Shown here: one piece after another, positions 1 to 7,218 of the stretch
Numbering within the stretch: the stretch's first letter is position 1
How the letters are laid out: each line of letters starts with the position of its first letter
Assembly (NCBI RefSeq): GCF_029813115.1
Contig: NZ_JAPZDS010000004.1
Location: 186,001 to 250,000, forward strand
Length of the DNA: 64,000 nucleotides
Source of the DNA: Aureimonas sp. SK2
GTDB taxonomy: Bacteria; Pseudomonadota; Alphaproteobacteria; Rhizobiales; Rhizobiaceae
Reading direction: 5' to 3'
Program-made: the position numbers and the translations under genes
Notes under the pieces: model-generated
Told to the model about the DNA's origin: nothing
Database searches by the model: none
Seen by the model: only the letters and a program-made list of their open reading frames with translations

Positions 1-2
1 GC

Positions 3-851
3 TTTCTCTACGTCGCCAACCAGGATGCGCTCCTGCGCTTCCCCTATCAGGACGGCCAGACCGAGATCACCACCCGCGGCGAGGAGGTCACCAAGCTTCC
101 GTCCGCGATCAACCATCATTGGACGAAGTCGCTGGCGGCCAGCGCCGACGGCTCCAAGCTCTATGTCGGCATCGGCTCCAACAGCAATGTCGGCGAGCGC
201 GGCATGACGGTGGAGGAGGAGCGGGCCGTGGTCTGGGAGATCGACCGCGCGACGGGGGCGAGCCGGACGCTGGCACGCGGCATCCGCAACCCGACGGCGC
301 TGGCCATCGAGCCGACGACGGGAGCCCTCTGGGCCGTCGTCAACGAGCGCGACGAACTCGGCCCGCAGCTCGTACCGGACTACCTGACCTCCGTGAAGGA
401 CGGCGCCTTCTACGGCTGGCCCTACAGCTACTGGGGCAAGAACATCGATCCGCGCGTCGAGCCGCAGAGGCCGGACCTCGTGGAAACCGCCATCGCCCCG
501 GACTACGCGCTCGGCTCGCATGTCGCCGCGCTCGGCCTGTCCTTCACTACGGACGGCGGGTTCGGCGGCCCGTTCGCGCAAGGCGCCTTCATCGGCGAGC
601 ACGGAAGCTGGAACCGGCAGGACCTCTCCGGCTACAAGGTGAGCTTCGTGCCGTTCGAGGGCGGGCGACCGGCGGGCGACCCGGTGGACTTCGTCACCGG
701 CTTCCTGACCGGCGAAGGCGAGGCGCGCGGCCGGCCGGTCGGCGTCGCGTTCGACCCGGCAAAGCGCATCCTCCTGATCGCCGACGACCTGTCGCACACG
801 ATCTGGCGCGTCGCCCCGGCCACGCAGGCACAGGCTTCGCTGACCCGTTGA
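3..851 (+). CDS. PQQ-dependent sorbosone/glucose dehydrogenase-like protein, 5' partial
   Basis: The reading frame is open from the first bases of the window, so the N-terminus is missing; about 282 residues remain. The sequence resembles the beta-propeller family of soluble glucose/L-sorbosone dehydrogenases: motifs such as GIRNPTALAIEPTTG, WAVVNERDELG, FYGWPYSYWG and EHGSWNR are typical blade and cofactor-site segments. Members are usually periplasmic quinoproteins oxidising sugars; the signal peptide cannot be seen here. It converges on the downstream minus-strand operon, with only 13 bases between the stops. Substrate is unknown. Confidence 0.85.
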   Translation, partial: FLYVANQDALLRFPYQDGQTEITTRGEEVTKLPSAINHHWTKSLAASADGSKLYVGIGSNSNVGERGMTVEEERAVVWEIDRATGASRTLARGIRNPTALAIEPTTGALWAVVNERDELGPQLVPDYLTSVKDGAFYGWPYSYWGKNIDPRVEPQRPDLVETAIAPDYALGSHVAALGLSFTTDGGFGGPFAQGAFIGEHGSWNRQDLSGYKVSFVPFEGGRPAGDPVDFVTGFLTGEGEARGRPVGVAFDPAKRILLIADDLSHTIWRVAPATQAQASLTR

Positions 852-864
852 CCGGTCGGGCGCC

Positions 865-1866
865 TCAGGCCGCGGCACCCGCCGCGGCGGCGAGGCGCTC
901 GGCATAGTCGAAAGCCGTCTCGAGGCTCGCGGGATCGGCGAGCCCCTTGCCGGCGATGTCGAAGGCCGTTCCGTGGTCGGGGCTGGTGCGCACGAAGGGC
1001 AGGCCGAGCGTGACGTTCACCCCCTTCTCCAGCCCCATGTACTTTACCGGGATAAGCCCCTGATCGTGGTATTGCGCGACCACGATGTCGAAGCGGCCCT
1101 GGCGTGCCTGCATGAACACCGTGTCGCCCGGCCAGGGACCGGACGCGTCGATCCCCTCGCTCCGCGCCGCCTCGATCGCCGGGGCGATGATGCGGATTTC
1201 CTCCTCGCCGAAGAGCCCGCCCTCCCCCGCATGGGGGTTGAGGCCCGCCACCGCGATGCGGGGAGCCGCGATCCCGAGCGCGAGGCCCGCCCGGTGGGCG
1301 AGGCGCATGGCGCGCATCTGCGCTTCGTGGTCGCCCCGCCGGATCGCCTCGGCGAGCGAGCAATGGATCGTGACGAGCACCGTGCGGATCTCGTCGTTGG
1401 CCAGCATCATGGCGACATCGGGCGTGCCGGCATGGTCGGCGAGGATCTCGGTATGGCCGGGATAGGAGAGCCCGGCCGCCGACAGCGCCTCCTTGTGGAT
1501 CGGGGCCGTCACGATGCCGCGCACCCGCCCTTCGCGCGCCAGCACGATCGCGGCGATGATCGCGTCATAGGCCGCCCGTCCGCTGGCGGCCGAGACTTCG
1601 CCGACAGGCGGCAGGGCGCCCATCCGCGAGCTCGCGAGGACGTCCAGCACCCCCGGCTCGAACCGCGCGTCCTCCAACCGCTCCACCGCATTCACGCGGG
1701 CCTCGGTGCCGAGGCCGCCGAGAGCCTCGCGCAGCACGGCGGGGTCGCCGACCGCGACCCAGCGCCGCCGTTCGGGCCGGCGCAGGAACATGCGGGCCAC
1801 GATCTCCGGTCCGATGCCGGACGGGTCCCCCATGGTCACCGCCATGGGTTTCGAAGGATCGGACAT
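865..1866 (-). CDS. pdxA: PdxA family 4-phospho-acid dehydrogenase (PdxA2-like)
   Basis: The protein has 333 residues and starts MSDPSKPMAVTMGDPSGIGPE, where MGDPSGIGPE is the PdxA N-terminal signature. Later motifs are VTAPIHKEAL, a PGHTEILA segment, VAGLNPHAGEGG and YHDQGLIPVKYMG, carrying the metal-binding histidines and phosphate-binding residues of the family. Classical PdxA makes pyridoxal 5'-phosphate precursors. Paralogues called PdxA2 oxidise and decarboxylate 4-phospho-threonate or erythronate in carbon-acid catabolism. Its place at the end of an operon with a RuBisCO-like protein makes the catabolic role more likely (inference). The in-frame extension upstream of this ATG is not homologous in character and is ignored. 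Confidence 0.88.
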   Translation of the reverse strand: MSDPSKPMAVTMGDPSGIGPEIVARMFLRRPERRRWVAVGDPAVLREALGGLGTEARVNAVERLEDARFEPGVLDVLASSRMGALPPVGEVSAASGRAAYDAIIAAIVLAREGRVRGIVTAPIHKEALSAAGLSYPGHTEILADHAGTPDVAMMLANDEIRTVLVTIHCSLAEAIRRGDHEAQMRAMRLAHRAGLALGIAAPRIAVAGLNPHAGEGGLFGEEEIRIIAPAIEAARSEGIDASGPWPGDTVFMQARQGRFDIVVAQYHDQGLIPVKYMGLEKGVNVTLGLPFVRTSPDHGTAFDIAGKGLADPASLETAFDYAERLAAAAGAAA

Positions 1867-2032
1867 CGGCGGGTCTCCGCTACGGCCAGGAACAAGCCCA
1901 CGGCATAGGCGAAAGGCACAGAAGACGAAAGCGTGCCCCCGCCGAGCCCCGGGCGGGAGTGCGTGCGGGGACGGGCTTGGTCCATCGAGGGTGGAGGGCC
2001 GCGTCCGATCCGGATCCATCGGCCTCGACGGG

Positions 2033-2875
2033 TCATGTCGCCGAGCGATCAGCCTCCAGCGCGTCGAGGAAGGCGAGCGAGCGGCGGAGCGCTTCGCGCA
2101 ACGTTTCGAGCGACAGCGGGTCGGCGCGGCGTTCGGGGTCGCGCCGGCCGCTCCGGTCGAGGCGCAGGGGCAATTCGATGCCCACCGGGCAATCGCGCGG
2201 CAGATGCCGCCAGACGGCGCGCCAGTCGATGCTGCCGTCCCCGAGCGCCGTGAAGCGCCAGCCTTCGGGCGACGTCGCGACATCCTTCAGGTGGACGTGG
2301 CCGATCTCGGAACCGGCGCCGGCGAGATCGTCCTCCGGACGCACGGTCTCGCGGCTGTAGGTGAAGACGTTGCCGGCATCGTAGTTGAGCTTGAGATGGG
2401 GCGAACGCAGCCGCGCGACGAGGTCCGCCCCGGCCGCCCGATCCGGAACGAGGTCGCCCGCGCCGTGGCCGGGGTTCTCCAGGGCGAGAACGATGCCGGC
2501 GGCCTCGCAGGCCGGCAACACCGCGACGATGCAGCGCTCGATCGCCTCGCGCGCCGCGGCCGGCCCCGCATTGGTAACGAGGAACCGGGCGCCGAGCCCG
2601 GCCGCGAAGCCGAGCCGTCGGCGCAGCCGCTCCTCCGCGCCCGGCCGCGACAGGTCCATATGCGCCGACACCGCCTGGACGCCGAGCCCCGCGTTCGCGA
2701 TGGAGGCCGCAAGATCCCTGGCGGCGCGATCCTCGAAGGCGCTCTCGTCGAAGGCGACATAACCCTGGATGAAGGCCGGCTCCACGTTTTCGGCCCCGGC
2801 GCGCGCGATCTCCTCGATGGCGAGCGCCATGGGATAGCCGTCGAACAGGGCGGTGGAGACGGAAGCCGGCCGCAT
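2033..2875 (-). CDS. Sugar phosphate isomerase/epimerase-like TIM barrel (possible OiaC-type)
   Basis: A 280-residue AP endonuclease family 2/xylose-isomerase-like barrel. The metal-site pattern is visible: ALENPGHG (Glu), LNYDAGN (Asp), IGHVHLKD (His) and GIELPLR (Glu). Such proteins act on keto-sugars or keto-acids. The neighbouring ApnO-like and RuBisCO-like genes suggest 3-oxo-isoapionate decarboxylase (OiaC) or a related enzyme, but this is inference from context. Its start lies 6 bases from the stop of the upstream oxidoisomerase gene, so the two are co-transcribed. Confidence 0.8.
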   Translation of the reverse strand: MRPASVSTALFDGYPMALAIEEIARAGAENVEPAFIQGYVAFDESAFEDRAARDLAASIANAGLGVQAVSAHMDLSRPGAEERLRRRLGFAAGLGARFLVTNAGPAAAREAIERCIVAVLPACEAAGIVLALENPGHGAGDLVPDRAAGADLVARLRSPHLKLNYDAGNVFTYSRETVRPEDDLAGAGSEIGHVHLKDVATSPEGWRFTALGDGSIDWRAVWRHLPRDCPVGIELPLRLDRSGRRDPERRADPLSLETLREALRRSLAFLDALEADRSAT

Positions 2876-2881
2876 TGGACC

Positions 2882-3727
2882 TCAGGTGCCCTTGCCGAAG
2901 ACGATGAGTTCGGAGGCTTCCCGGACCTTAGGTGGCGAAAGCGCCTCGCGCCAGTCGTCCTTGACCACCACGCCCTTGGCGAAGCGCATCAGGCGGAGCG
3001 CGGCGTCGGAGGGCACCTTGGGCGAGAAACCGAACCACATGGCGATCTCGACATTGAGATGGCCGATCAGGAAGTCCATCGCCGCCGCGCGCGGGATGCC
3101 GTACTTGGTCGCGCACTCCTCCACGGCCTCGACCATGGTGTCGACGAAGGGCATGGCGATCATCTCGGACAGGCCGGGCTCCAGGATCGCCAATTGCTCC
3201 ACCGTGACGCGATGGGCCTCGATGATCGGCGACCACATGGCCCGGCAGATCTCCTCGCCGAGCGCATAATGCTCCTCCGGCCCCTGCATCAGGGCGCAGA
3301 CGATCGACTGGCGCGCGATGCCGCCGTGGTAGTCGCGTCGCGCCTCCCACTCCGTCTCGTCGTTGAAGAGCGGCGGGTGGCAGGGATGGCCGACGAAATA
3401 GGTGAGGTCCGGCCGGTCCTTCGGCAACGCGTCGGCGTAGGGCGCGGCGGCGTCGAGGATCAGCAGCATCGTGCCGGCGGCCAGATGGGGCGAGAGCTGG
3501 CGCGCGACGTCGCCGATGATGTTGTCCGGCAGCGCGAGGACGACCACCGCCGCCCCGGGCACGCCCTCTTCCGCCGCAACCGCCGGGATGCCGGCTTGCG
3601 CCAGGCGCGCCCGGCCCGCCTCGCCGATCTCGACCGCGCGCACGTCGTAGCCGGCATCGACCAGCTTGCGCGTGACGCGGAAGCCCATCTTGCCGCCCGA
3701 ACCCAGAATTGCCACCGATGTCGCCAT
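2882..3727 (-). CDS. ApnO-like NAD-dependent oxidoisomerase (phosphogluconate-dehydrogenase-like)
   Basis: A 281-residue protein with an N-terminal Rossmann nucleotide-binding motif GSGGKMG at residues 9-15 and a following VVVLALPDNIIG strand. The second half contains YFVGHPCHPPLFND, QGPEEHYALGEE and a helical domain like that of 6-phosphogluconate dehydrogenases. I associate this architecture with D-apionate oxidoisomerase (ApnO), which makes 3-oxo-isoapionate; the assignment is from memory of the family and needs confirming. A strong ribosome-binding site (GGGAGGA) precedes the ATG. It sits 43 bases downstream of the RuBisCO-like gene. Confidence 0.78.
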   Translation of the reverse strand: MATSVAILGSGGKMGFRVTRKLVDAGYDVRAVEIGEAGRARLAQAGIPAVAAEEGVPGAAVVVLALPDNIIGDVARQLSPHLAAGTMLLILDAAAPYADALPKDRPDLTYFVGHPCHPPLFNDETEWEARRDYHGGIARQSIVCALMQGPEEHYALGEEICRAMWSPIIEAHRVTVEQLAILEPGLSEMIAMPFVDTMVEAVEECATKYGIPRAAAMDFLIGHLNVEIAMWFGFSPKVPSDAALRLMRFAKGVVVKDDWREALSPPKVREASELIVFGKGT

Positions 3728-3769
3728 GTCGTCCTCCCAGACCGCTTTCGTTTTGCGGCGCGCGCCGCG

Positions 3770-5026
3770 TCAGCCGAAGGCTTCGAGGGCGCGCGCCAGT
3801 GCCGGATGGCTCCGTGCATGGGTGGCCGCCGGCACGCCGGCGATCGCCGCCTCCCAGGCCTCTTGGACGCTGCGCACGCCGGCCTCGATGCCGTCGGGAT
3901 GGCCGATGATGCCGCCGCCGCAGCAGTAGATGAGGTCGGCCGAACCGACGCGGGCATAGGTCTCGGCAGCCTGCACCGCCGTCTGCGCCGAGGAGAAGAC
4001 CGGCATCACCGTATCGGGCCGCGCGGGATCGTCGAACATCGGCGTCAGGCAGGCACGCCCGGAGGCGACGACGCTCTCGTCCGGTTCGCAGAACTTGTTG
4101 GACAGGCCGTTGCAGTGGAGATGGTCGACCCCTGCGAGGCGCCAGAACTTCTGGTAGGCGACATAGCTCATGCCGATGTCGGGCGAGCGGCTGTAGAGGC
4201 CCCAGCCGGCGCGGTGGCCGTGCAGGGCGACGTTCGCGTGGCGCCGGACATGGGCGACGCCCGCGAGCCCGACCGAGTTGAGCACCAGCATGGCGCAGGT
4301 GCCGCCGCGCCGCTCGATCCGGTCGAGCCGGCGGCGCATCGCGTCGATGTCGCCGGAGATGTTGGCGGCGTACATGACCTTGCGCCCGGTGCGGTCGGCA
4401 TGGCGGTCGATCACGTCCATCACGGCGTCGAACCGCTGGTCGAACGGGCAGTGGGGCGGATCGCCCATCAGCTCGTCGTCCTTGATGAAGTCGAGGCCGG
4501 ACGCGGCCAGCGTGTCCACCAGCGCGGCCGTGGCGGCGGGGCCGAGGCCGACGCTCGGCTTGATGATCGTGCCGATCACCGGCCGCGTCTCGACGCCGGT
4601 CAGCCGGCGCGTGCCGGCGACGGCAAAGGCCGGGCCGGGATAGGCGGCCGTGAAGTCGTGGGGAAAGGCGATGTCGAGGAGCCGAAGGCCCGAGAAGTGG
4701 TGGAGTTCGAAGCAGTTGCCGAGAACGGTGGACCAGACCGTCGGAAGGCACGGACCGGTGTTGGCGAGGCTCCAGGACACGGTGATCTCGGCGCGCCGGA
4801 TCGGGCCGCCGGCCGGACCGCGGCTGCCGGGCAGCGAGGGCGCTTCGACCTCCCCGATCGGCTCGATCGCCTTGACGCGCGCCCCGAACTCGCGCACGAG
4901 TTCGGGCGTCTCGCCCGGCGTCTTCAGGAAGGTGCCGGACGACTGCTCGCCGGCCAGCGCCGCCGCGGCCACGTCCACGGGATAGGCGGTCTCCACGAGA
5001 TAGCGGGCGACGATCCGTTGCGGCAC
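3770..5026 (-). CDS. RuBisCO-like protein (form IV; candidate OiaX/OiaT)
   Basis: A 418-residue member of the RuBisCO large-chain superfamily. GTIIKPSVGL carries the equivalent of the proton-abstracting lysine of loop 1, and DFIKDDELMG carries the carbamylated lysine plus the metal-binding Asp and Glu, so the enolase-type active site looks intact. CCGGGIIGHPDG near the C-terminus matches the phosphate-binding glycine-rich loop. Form IV members do not fix CO2; relatives act in methionine salvage or decarboxylate 3-oxo-isoapionate 4-phosphate. Context favours the latter. The start is GTG, six bases after GGGGAGGAG. It is the first gene of the operon and is preceded by an operator-like site. Confidence 0.9.
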   Translation of the reverse strand: MPQRIVARYLVETAYPVDVAAAALAGEQSSGTFLKTPGETPELVREFGARVKAIEPIGEVEAPSLPGSRGPAGGPIRRAEITVSWSLANTGPCLPTVWSTVLGNCFELHHFSGLRLLDIAFPHDFTAAYPGPAFAVAGTRRLTGVETRPVIGTIIKPSVGLGPAATAALVDTLAASGLDFIKDDELMGDPPHCPFDQRFDAVMDVIDRHADRTGRKVMYAANISGDIDAMRRRLDRIERRGGTCAMLVLNSVGLAGVAHVRRHANVALHGHRAGWGLYSRSPDIGMSYVAYQKFWRLAGVDHLHCNGLSNKFCEPDESVVASGRACLTPMFDDPARPDTVMPVFSSAQTAVQAAETYARVGSADLIYCCGGGIIGHPDGIEAGVRSVQEAWEAAIAGVPAATHARSHPALARALEAFG

Positions 5027-5072
5027 GATGCACTCCTCCCCTTCGGAGAAGAGGTAGCATCGCGCTCAGCAA

Positions 5073-5092
5073 AAGTCATCACATAAGTTATC
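5073..5092. promoter_or_regulatory. Candidate GntR operator upstream of the RuBisCO-like operon
   Basis: AAGTCATCACATAAGTTATC lies between the end of the regulator gene and the RuBisCO-like start. Its first 12 bases recur exactly, inverted in orientation, at 5931-5951 on the other side of the regulator gene. The shape is an imperfect GTCA-N9-TGAC dyad, compatible with a FadR-type dimer. Confidence 0.6.
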
Positions 5093-5097
5093 AGAAA

Positions 5098-5820
5098 TCA
5101 GGCCGTGGCTTTCCAATCGCCCGTCTGCAGCAGATGGCTGTAGAGCGTGTTGGCGCGCGCGATATGCTCGGTCATGGCGATCGACGCCGCATCCGCATCC
5201 CCGCTCGCGATCGCCTTGTAGATCCGCTCGTGCTCCTGGATGGTCAGGCGCTCGGCGCCGGTCGCGGCCACGAGGTCGCGCTTGAAGCGCGACAGCCAGT
5301 CGAGCATGCCCTTGGTCACGGCGGCGATCATGGAATTTCCGCTCATCTCGGCGATGATTCCGTGGAAGGCCATGTCGGTGGCTAGGAACTCCGCCCCGAC
5401 CTCGGCATGGCGCAGCTGGCGGTTGTTCTCGGCGAGCCGCTCCAGATCCGCCTGGGTCGCCTTGCGCGTCGCCATGGCGACCAGGGCCGATTCGAGAAGC
5501 AGGCGGGATTCCTTCAAGTCCTCCAGCCCGCGTGCATTGGTCGCCAGCATCATCACCATGGCGTTGGAAATCTGGTCGATGATCACATCCGGCGTCGGCT
5601 TCACCACGCGCGCCGGCGCGCCGTGAAAGATCATGATCAGGCCCATGCGCTGGAGCGACTGCAGCGCCTCGCGGATGGCGGGACGCCCGACGCCCGTCAT
5701 CTCCATCAGTTCGCGCTCGGACGGCAGCTTCGAGCCCGGCGGGAACTCGTTGGAGACGATCGCGCCGACCAGGCGGTCCAGCACTTCCTCGTAGAGCTTC
5801 CGCTTGCGAATGGGCTCCAT
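5098..5820 (-). CDS. GntR/FadR-family transcriptional regulator
   Basis: A 240-residue protein from the ATG giving MEPIRKRKLY; an in-frame ATG at 5877 would add 19 residues. Residues about 9-62 form the GntR winged helix-turn-helix, with PPGSKLPSERELME and GRPAIREALQSLQ as the recognition helix. The rest is a helical FCD ligand-binding domain with the metal-binding His/Asp pattern (FLATDMAFHGIIAE, TEHIARAN). It lies between the catabolic operon and the divergent transporter operon, and identical operator-like sequences flank it. It probably controls both and itself, with a sugar acid as ligand (inference). Confidence 0.92.
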   Translation of the reverse strand: MEPIRKRKLYEEVLDRLVGAIVSNEFPPGSKLPSERELMEMTGVGRPAIREALQSLQRMGLIMIFHGAPARVVKPTPDVIIDQISNAMVMMLATNARGLEDLKESRLLLESALVAMATRKATQADLERLAENNRQLRHAEVGAEFLATDMAFHGIIAEMSGNSMIAAVTKGMLDWLSRFKRDLVAATGAERLTIQEHERIYKAIASGDADAASIAMTEHIARANTLYSHLLQTGDWKATA

Positions 5821-5930
5821 GGCACCGTCCTTCCCGAACGCCGGCCGCTTCAGCCGGCCCGTTTCCTCGCGAACCATCTAGAGCATCGGATGGCGCGCAG
5901 TAAAACCACCTTACCACACCCCGCCATTGA

Positions 5931-5951
5931 CGTCACTCATGTGATGACTTA
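5931..5951. promoter_or_regulatory. Candidate GntR operator in the regulator/transporter divergent region
   Basis: The reverse complement contains AAGTCATCACATGAGTGACG, sharing a 12-base core (AAGTCATCACAT) with the site at 5073-5092. Here the dyad GTCA-N9-TGAC is perfect (5932-5948). It lies upstream of the regulator on one strand and of the sugar-binding protein on the other. Confidence 0.6.
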
Positions 5952-6109
5952 AGCCTGTCGATGCCATCGCGGTCGGAGGAAGCGATCGGCGACGCCCCGC
6001 CGCCTCGGTGCGCGGATGCGTCCGCCGCGGCTTGCCGCCTTGGACTGCCAGGAAGCGCACGAGCGGGAAGCGGTCGAAGAGCCGCCCGCCGTCAGGGAGG
6101 ATTTCAAGG

Positions 6110-7156
6110 ATGCCCAAGACCCTTCTTCTCGCGGCGATGCTCGCCTCGTCCGCCGCGGCCCTCGGGGCCGCCGGCTCGAGCCCTGCGCTCGCCGATCCCG
6201 CCAAGCCGGTGATCGCGCTGTCGAACTCGTTCTACGGCAACACCTGGCGCCGGCAGATGGTGGATTCCTTCACCGAGGCCGCCGAGAAGGCGAAGGCCGA
6301 GGGCAAGATCGCCGACTACGTGGTGCTCAACGGCGACGGCAGCGTCGCCCAGCAGAACAGCCAGCTCGCCGAGCTGATCCTGCGCGGCGTCGACGCCATT
6401 GCCATCAACGCGGCTTCCGAGACCGCGCTCAACGGCACGGCGGCCAAGGCCTGCAAGGCCGGCATCAAGGTCATCGCCTTCGATTCGCTCCTGACCGACC
6501 CCTGCGCCACCAAGCTGTCCTTCGACTTCACCGGCTACAAGACGGAGCAGGCGGAGAAGACGCTGAACCTCATCGGCGACAAGGGCAACGTCATCGTCGT
6601 GCGTGGCGTGAAGGGTTCGGGCCCGGACAACCTCATGTACAGCGCCCAGAAGGCGGTCCTCGACAAGCATCCGGACGTGAAGATCGTCGCCGAGGTCTAC
6701 GGCCAGGCCACGGCCTCCGTCGCCCAGAGCGCGATCGCCAACGTCCTGCCGAGCCTGCCCCATGTCGACGCCGTTCTCGGCCAGGGCGGCAGCGACGACT
6801 ACGGCATCGTCCAGGCCTTCCAGCAGGCCGGCGGGCCATACGCCGAGCAGATACCCGTGATCGAGGGCGGCGGCAGCTCGGACTTCGTGATCTGGTGGAA
6901 CGGCGTCGCCGACAAGGGCTACAAGACGACCTCGATGAACACGACGCCCGGCATCGGCGGCGCGGCCTTCTGGCTGGCCTACCAGATCGCCAAGGGCGCC
7001 GAGGCCGAGAAGGACCTCGTCATGCCGGTCGCGACGGTGGACGAGACCAACCTCGCGGAACGCGCCAAGGACCTCAAGCCCGGCCTCATCATCAGCCCGT
7101 CCTTCGACGAGGCCTGGGTCGTCTCCAACCTCCTCGGCGGCAAGGGCGTCCAATAG
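6110..7156 (+). CDS. Sugar ABC transporter periplasmic substrate-binding protein (RbsB-like)
   Basis: A 348-residue periplasmic binding protein type 1. Residues 1-28 are a signal peptide ending in ALA. The mature part begins with VIALSNSFYGNTWRRQM, characteristic of ribose/galactose-type binding proteins, and continues with VVRGVKGSG and a C-terminal ligand-binding lobe. The ATG at 6110 is chosen over the upstream in-frame ATG at 6008 because GGGAGG lies 11 bases before it and the signal peptide begins there. It is the first gene of the transporter operon. Its ligand is probably the pentose or sugar acid consumed by the divergent operon (inference). Confidence 0.92.
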   Translation: MPKTLLLAAMLASSAAALGAAGSSPALADPAKPVIALSNSFYGNTWRRQMVDSFTEAAEKAKAEGKIADYVVLNGDGSVAQQNSQLAELILRGVDAIAINAASETALNGTAAKACKAGIKVIAFDSLLTDPCATKLSFDFTGYKTEQAEKTLNLIGDKGNVIVVRGVKGSGPDNLMYSAQKAVLDKHPDVKIVAEVYGQATASVAQSAIANVLPSLPHVDAVLGQGGSDDYGIVQAFQQAGGPYAEQIPVIEGGGSSDFVIWWNGVADKGYKTTSMNTTPGIGGAAFWLAYQIAKGAEAEKDLVMPVATVDETNLAERAKDLKPGLIISPSFDEAWVVSNLLGGKGVQ

Positions 7157-7169
7157 GCGCTCCGCATCC

Positions 7170-7192
7170 GGCGGCCCGGCACGCGGGCCGCC
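7170..7192. other. Intercistronic hairpin after the binding-protein gene
   Basis: Arms GGCGGCCCG (7170-7178) and CGGGCCGCC (7184-7192) are perfectly complementary around a 5-base loop. There is no T-run. Hairpins at this point in binding-protein operons often stabilise the upstream message or reduce downstream expression. Confidence 0.6.
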
Positions 7193-7218
7193 GCTCAAGC
7201 ATGCACGGGAAGGACGGG

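Noticed and set aside
1706-5086. A plus-strand open frame of 1126 codons opposite the carbon-acid operon
   Set aside because: It is antisense to four recognisable genes, is Arg/Gly/His/Asp-rich without any domain, and arises from high GC at third positions.
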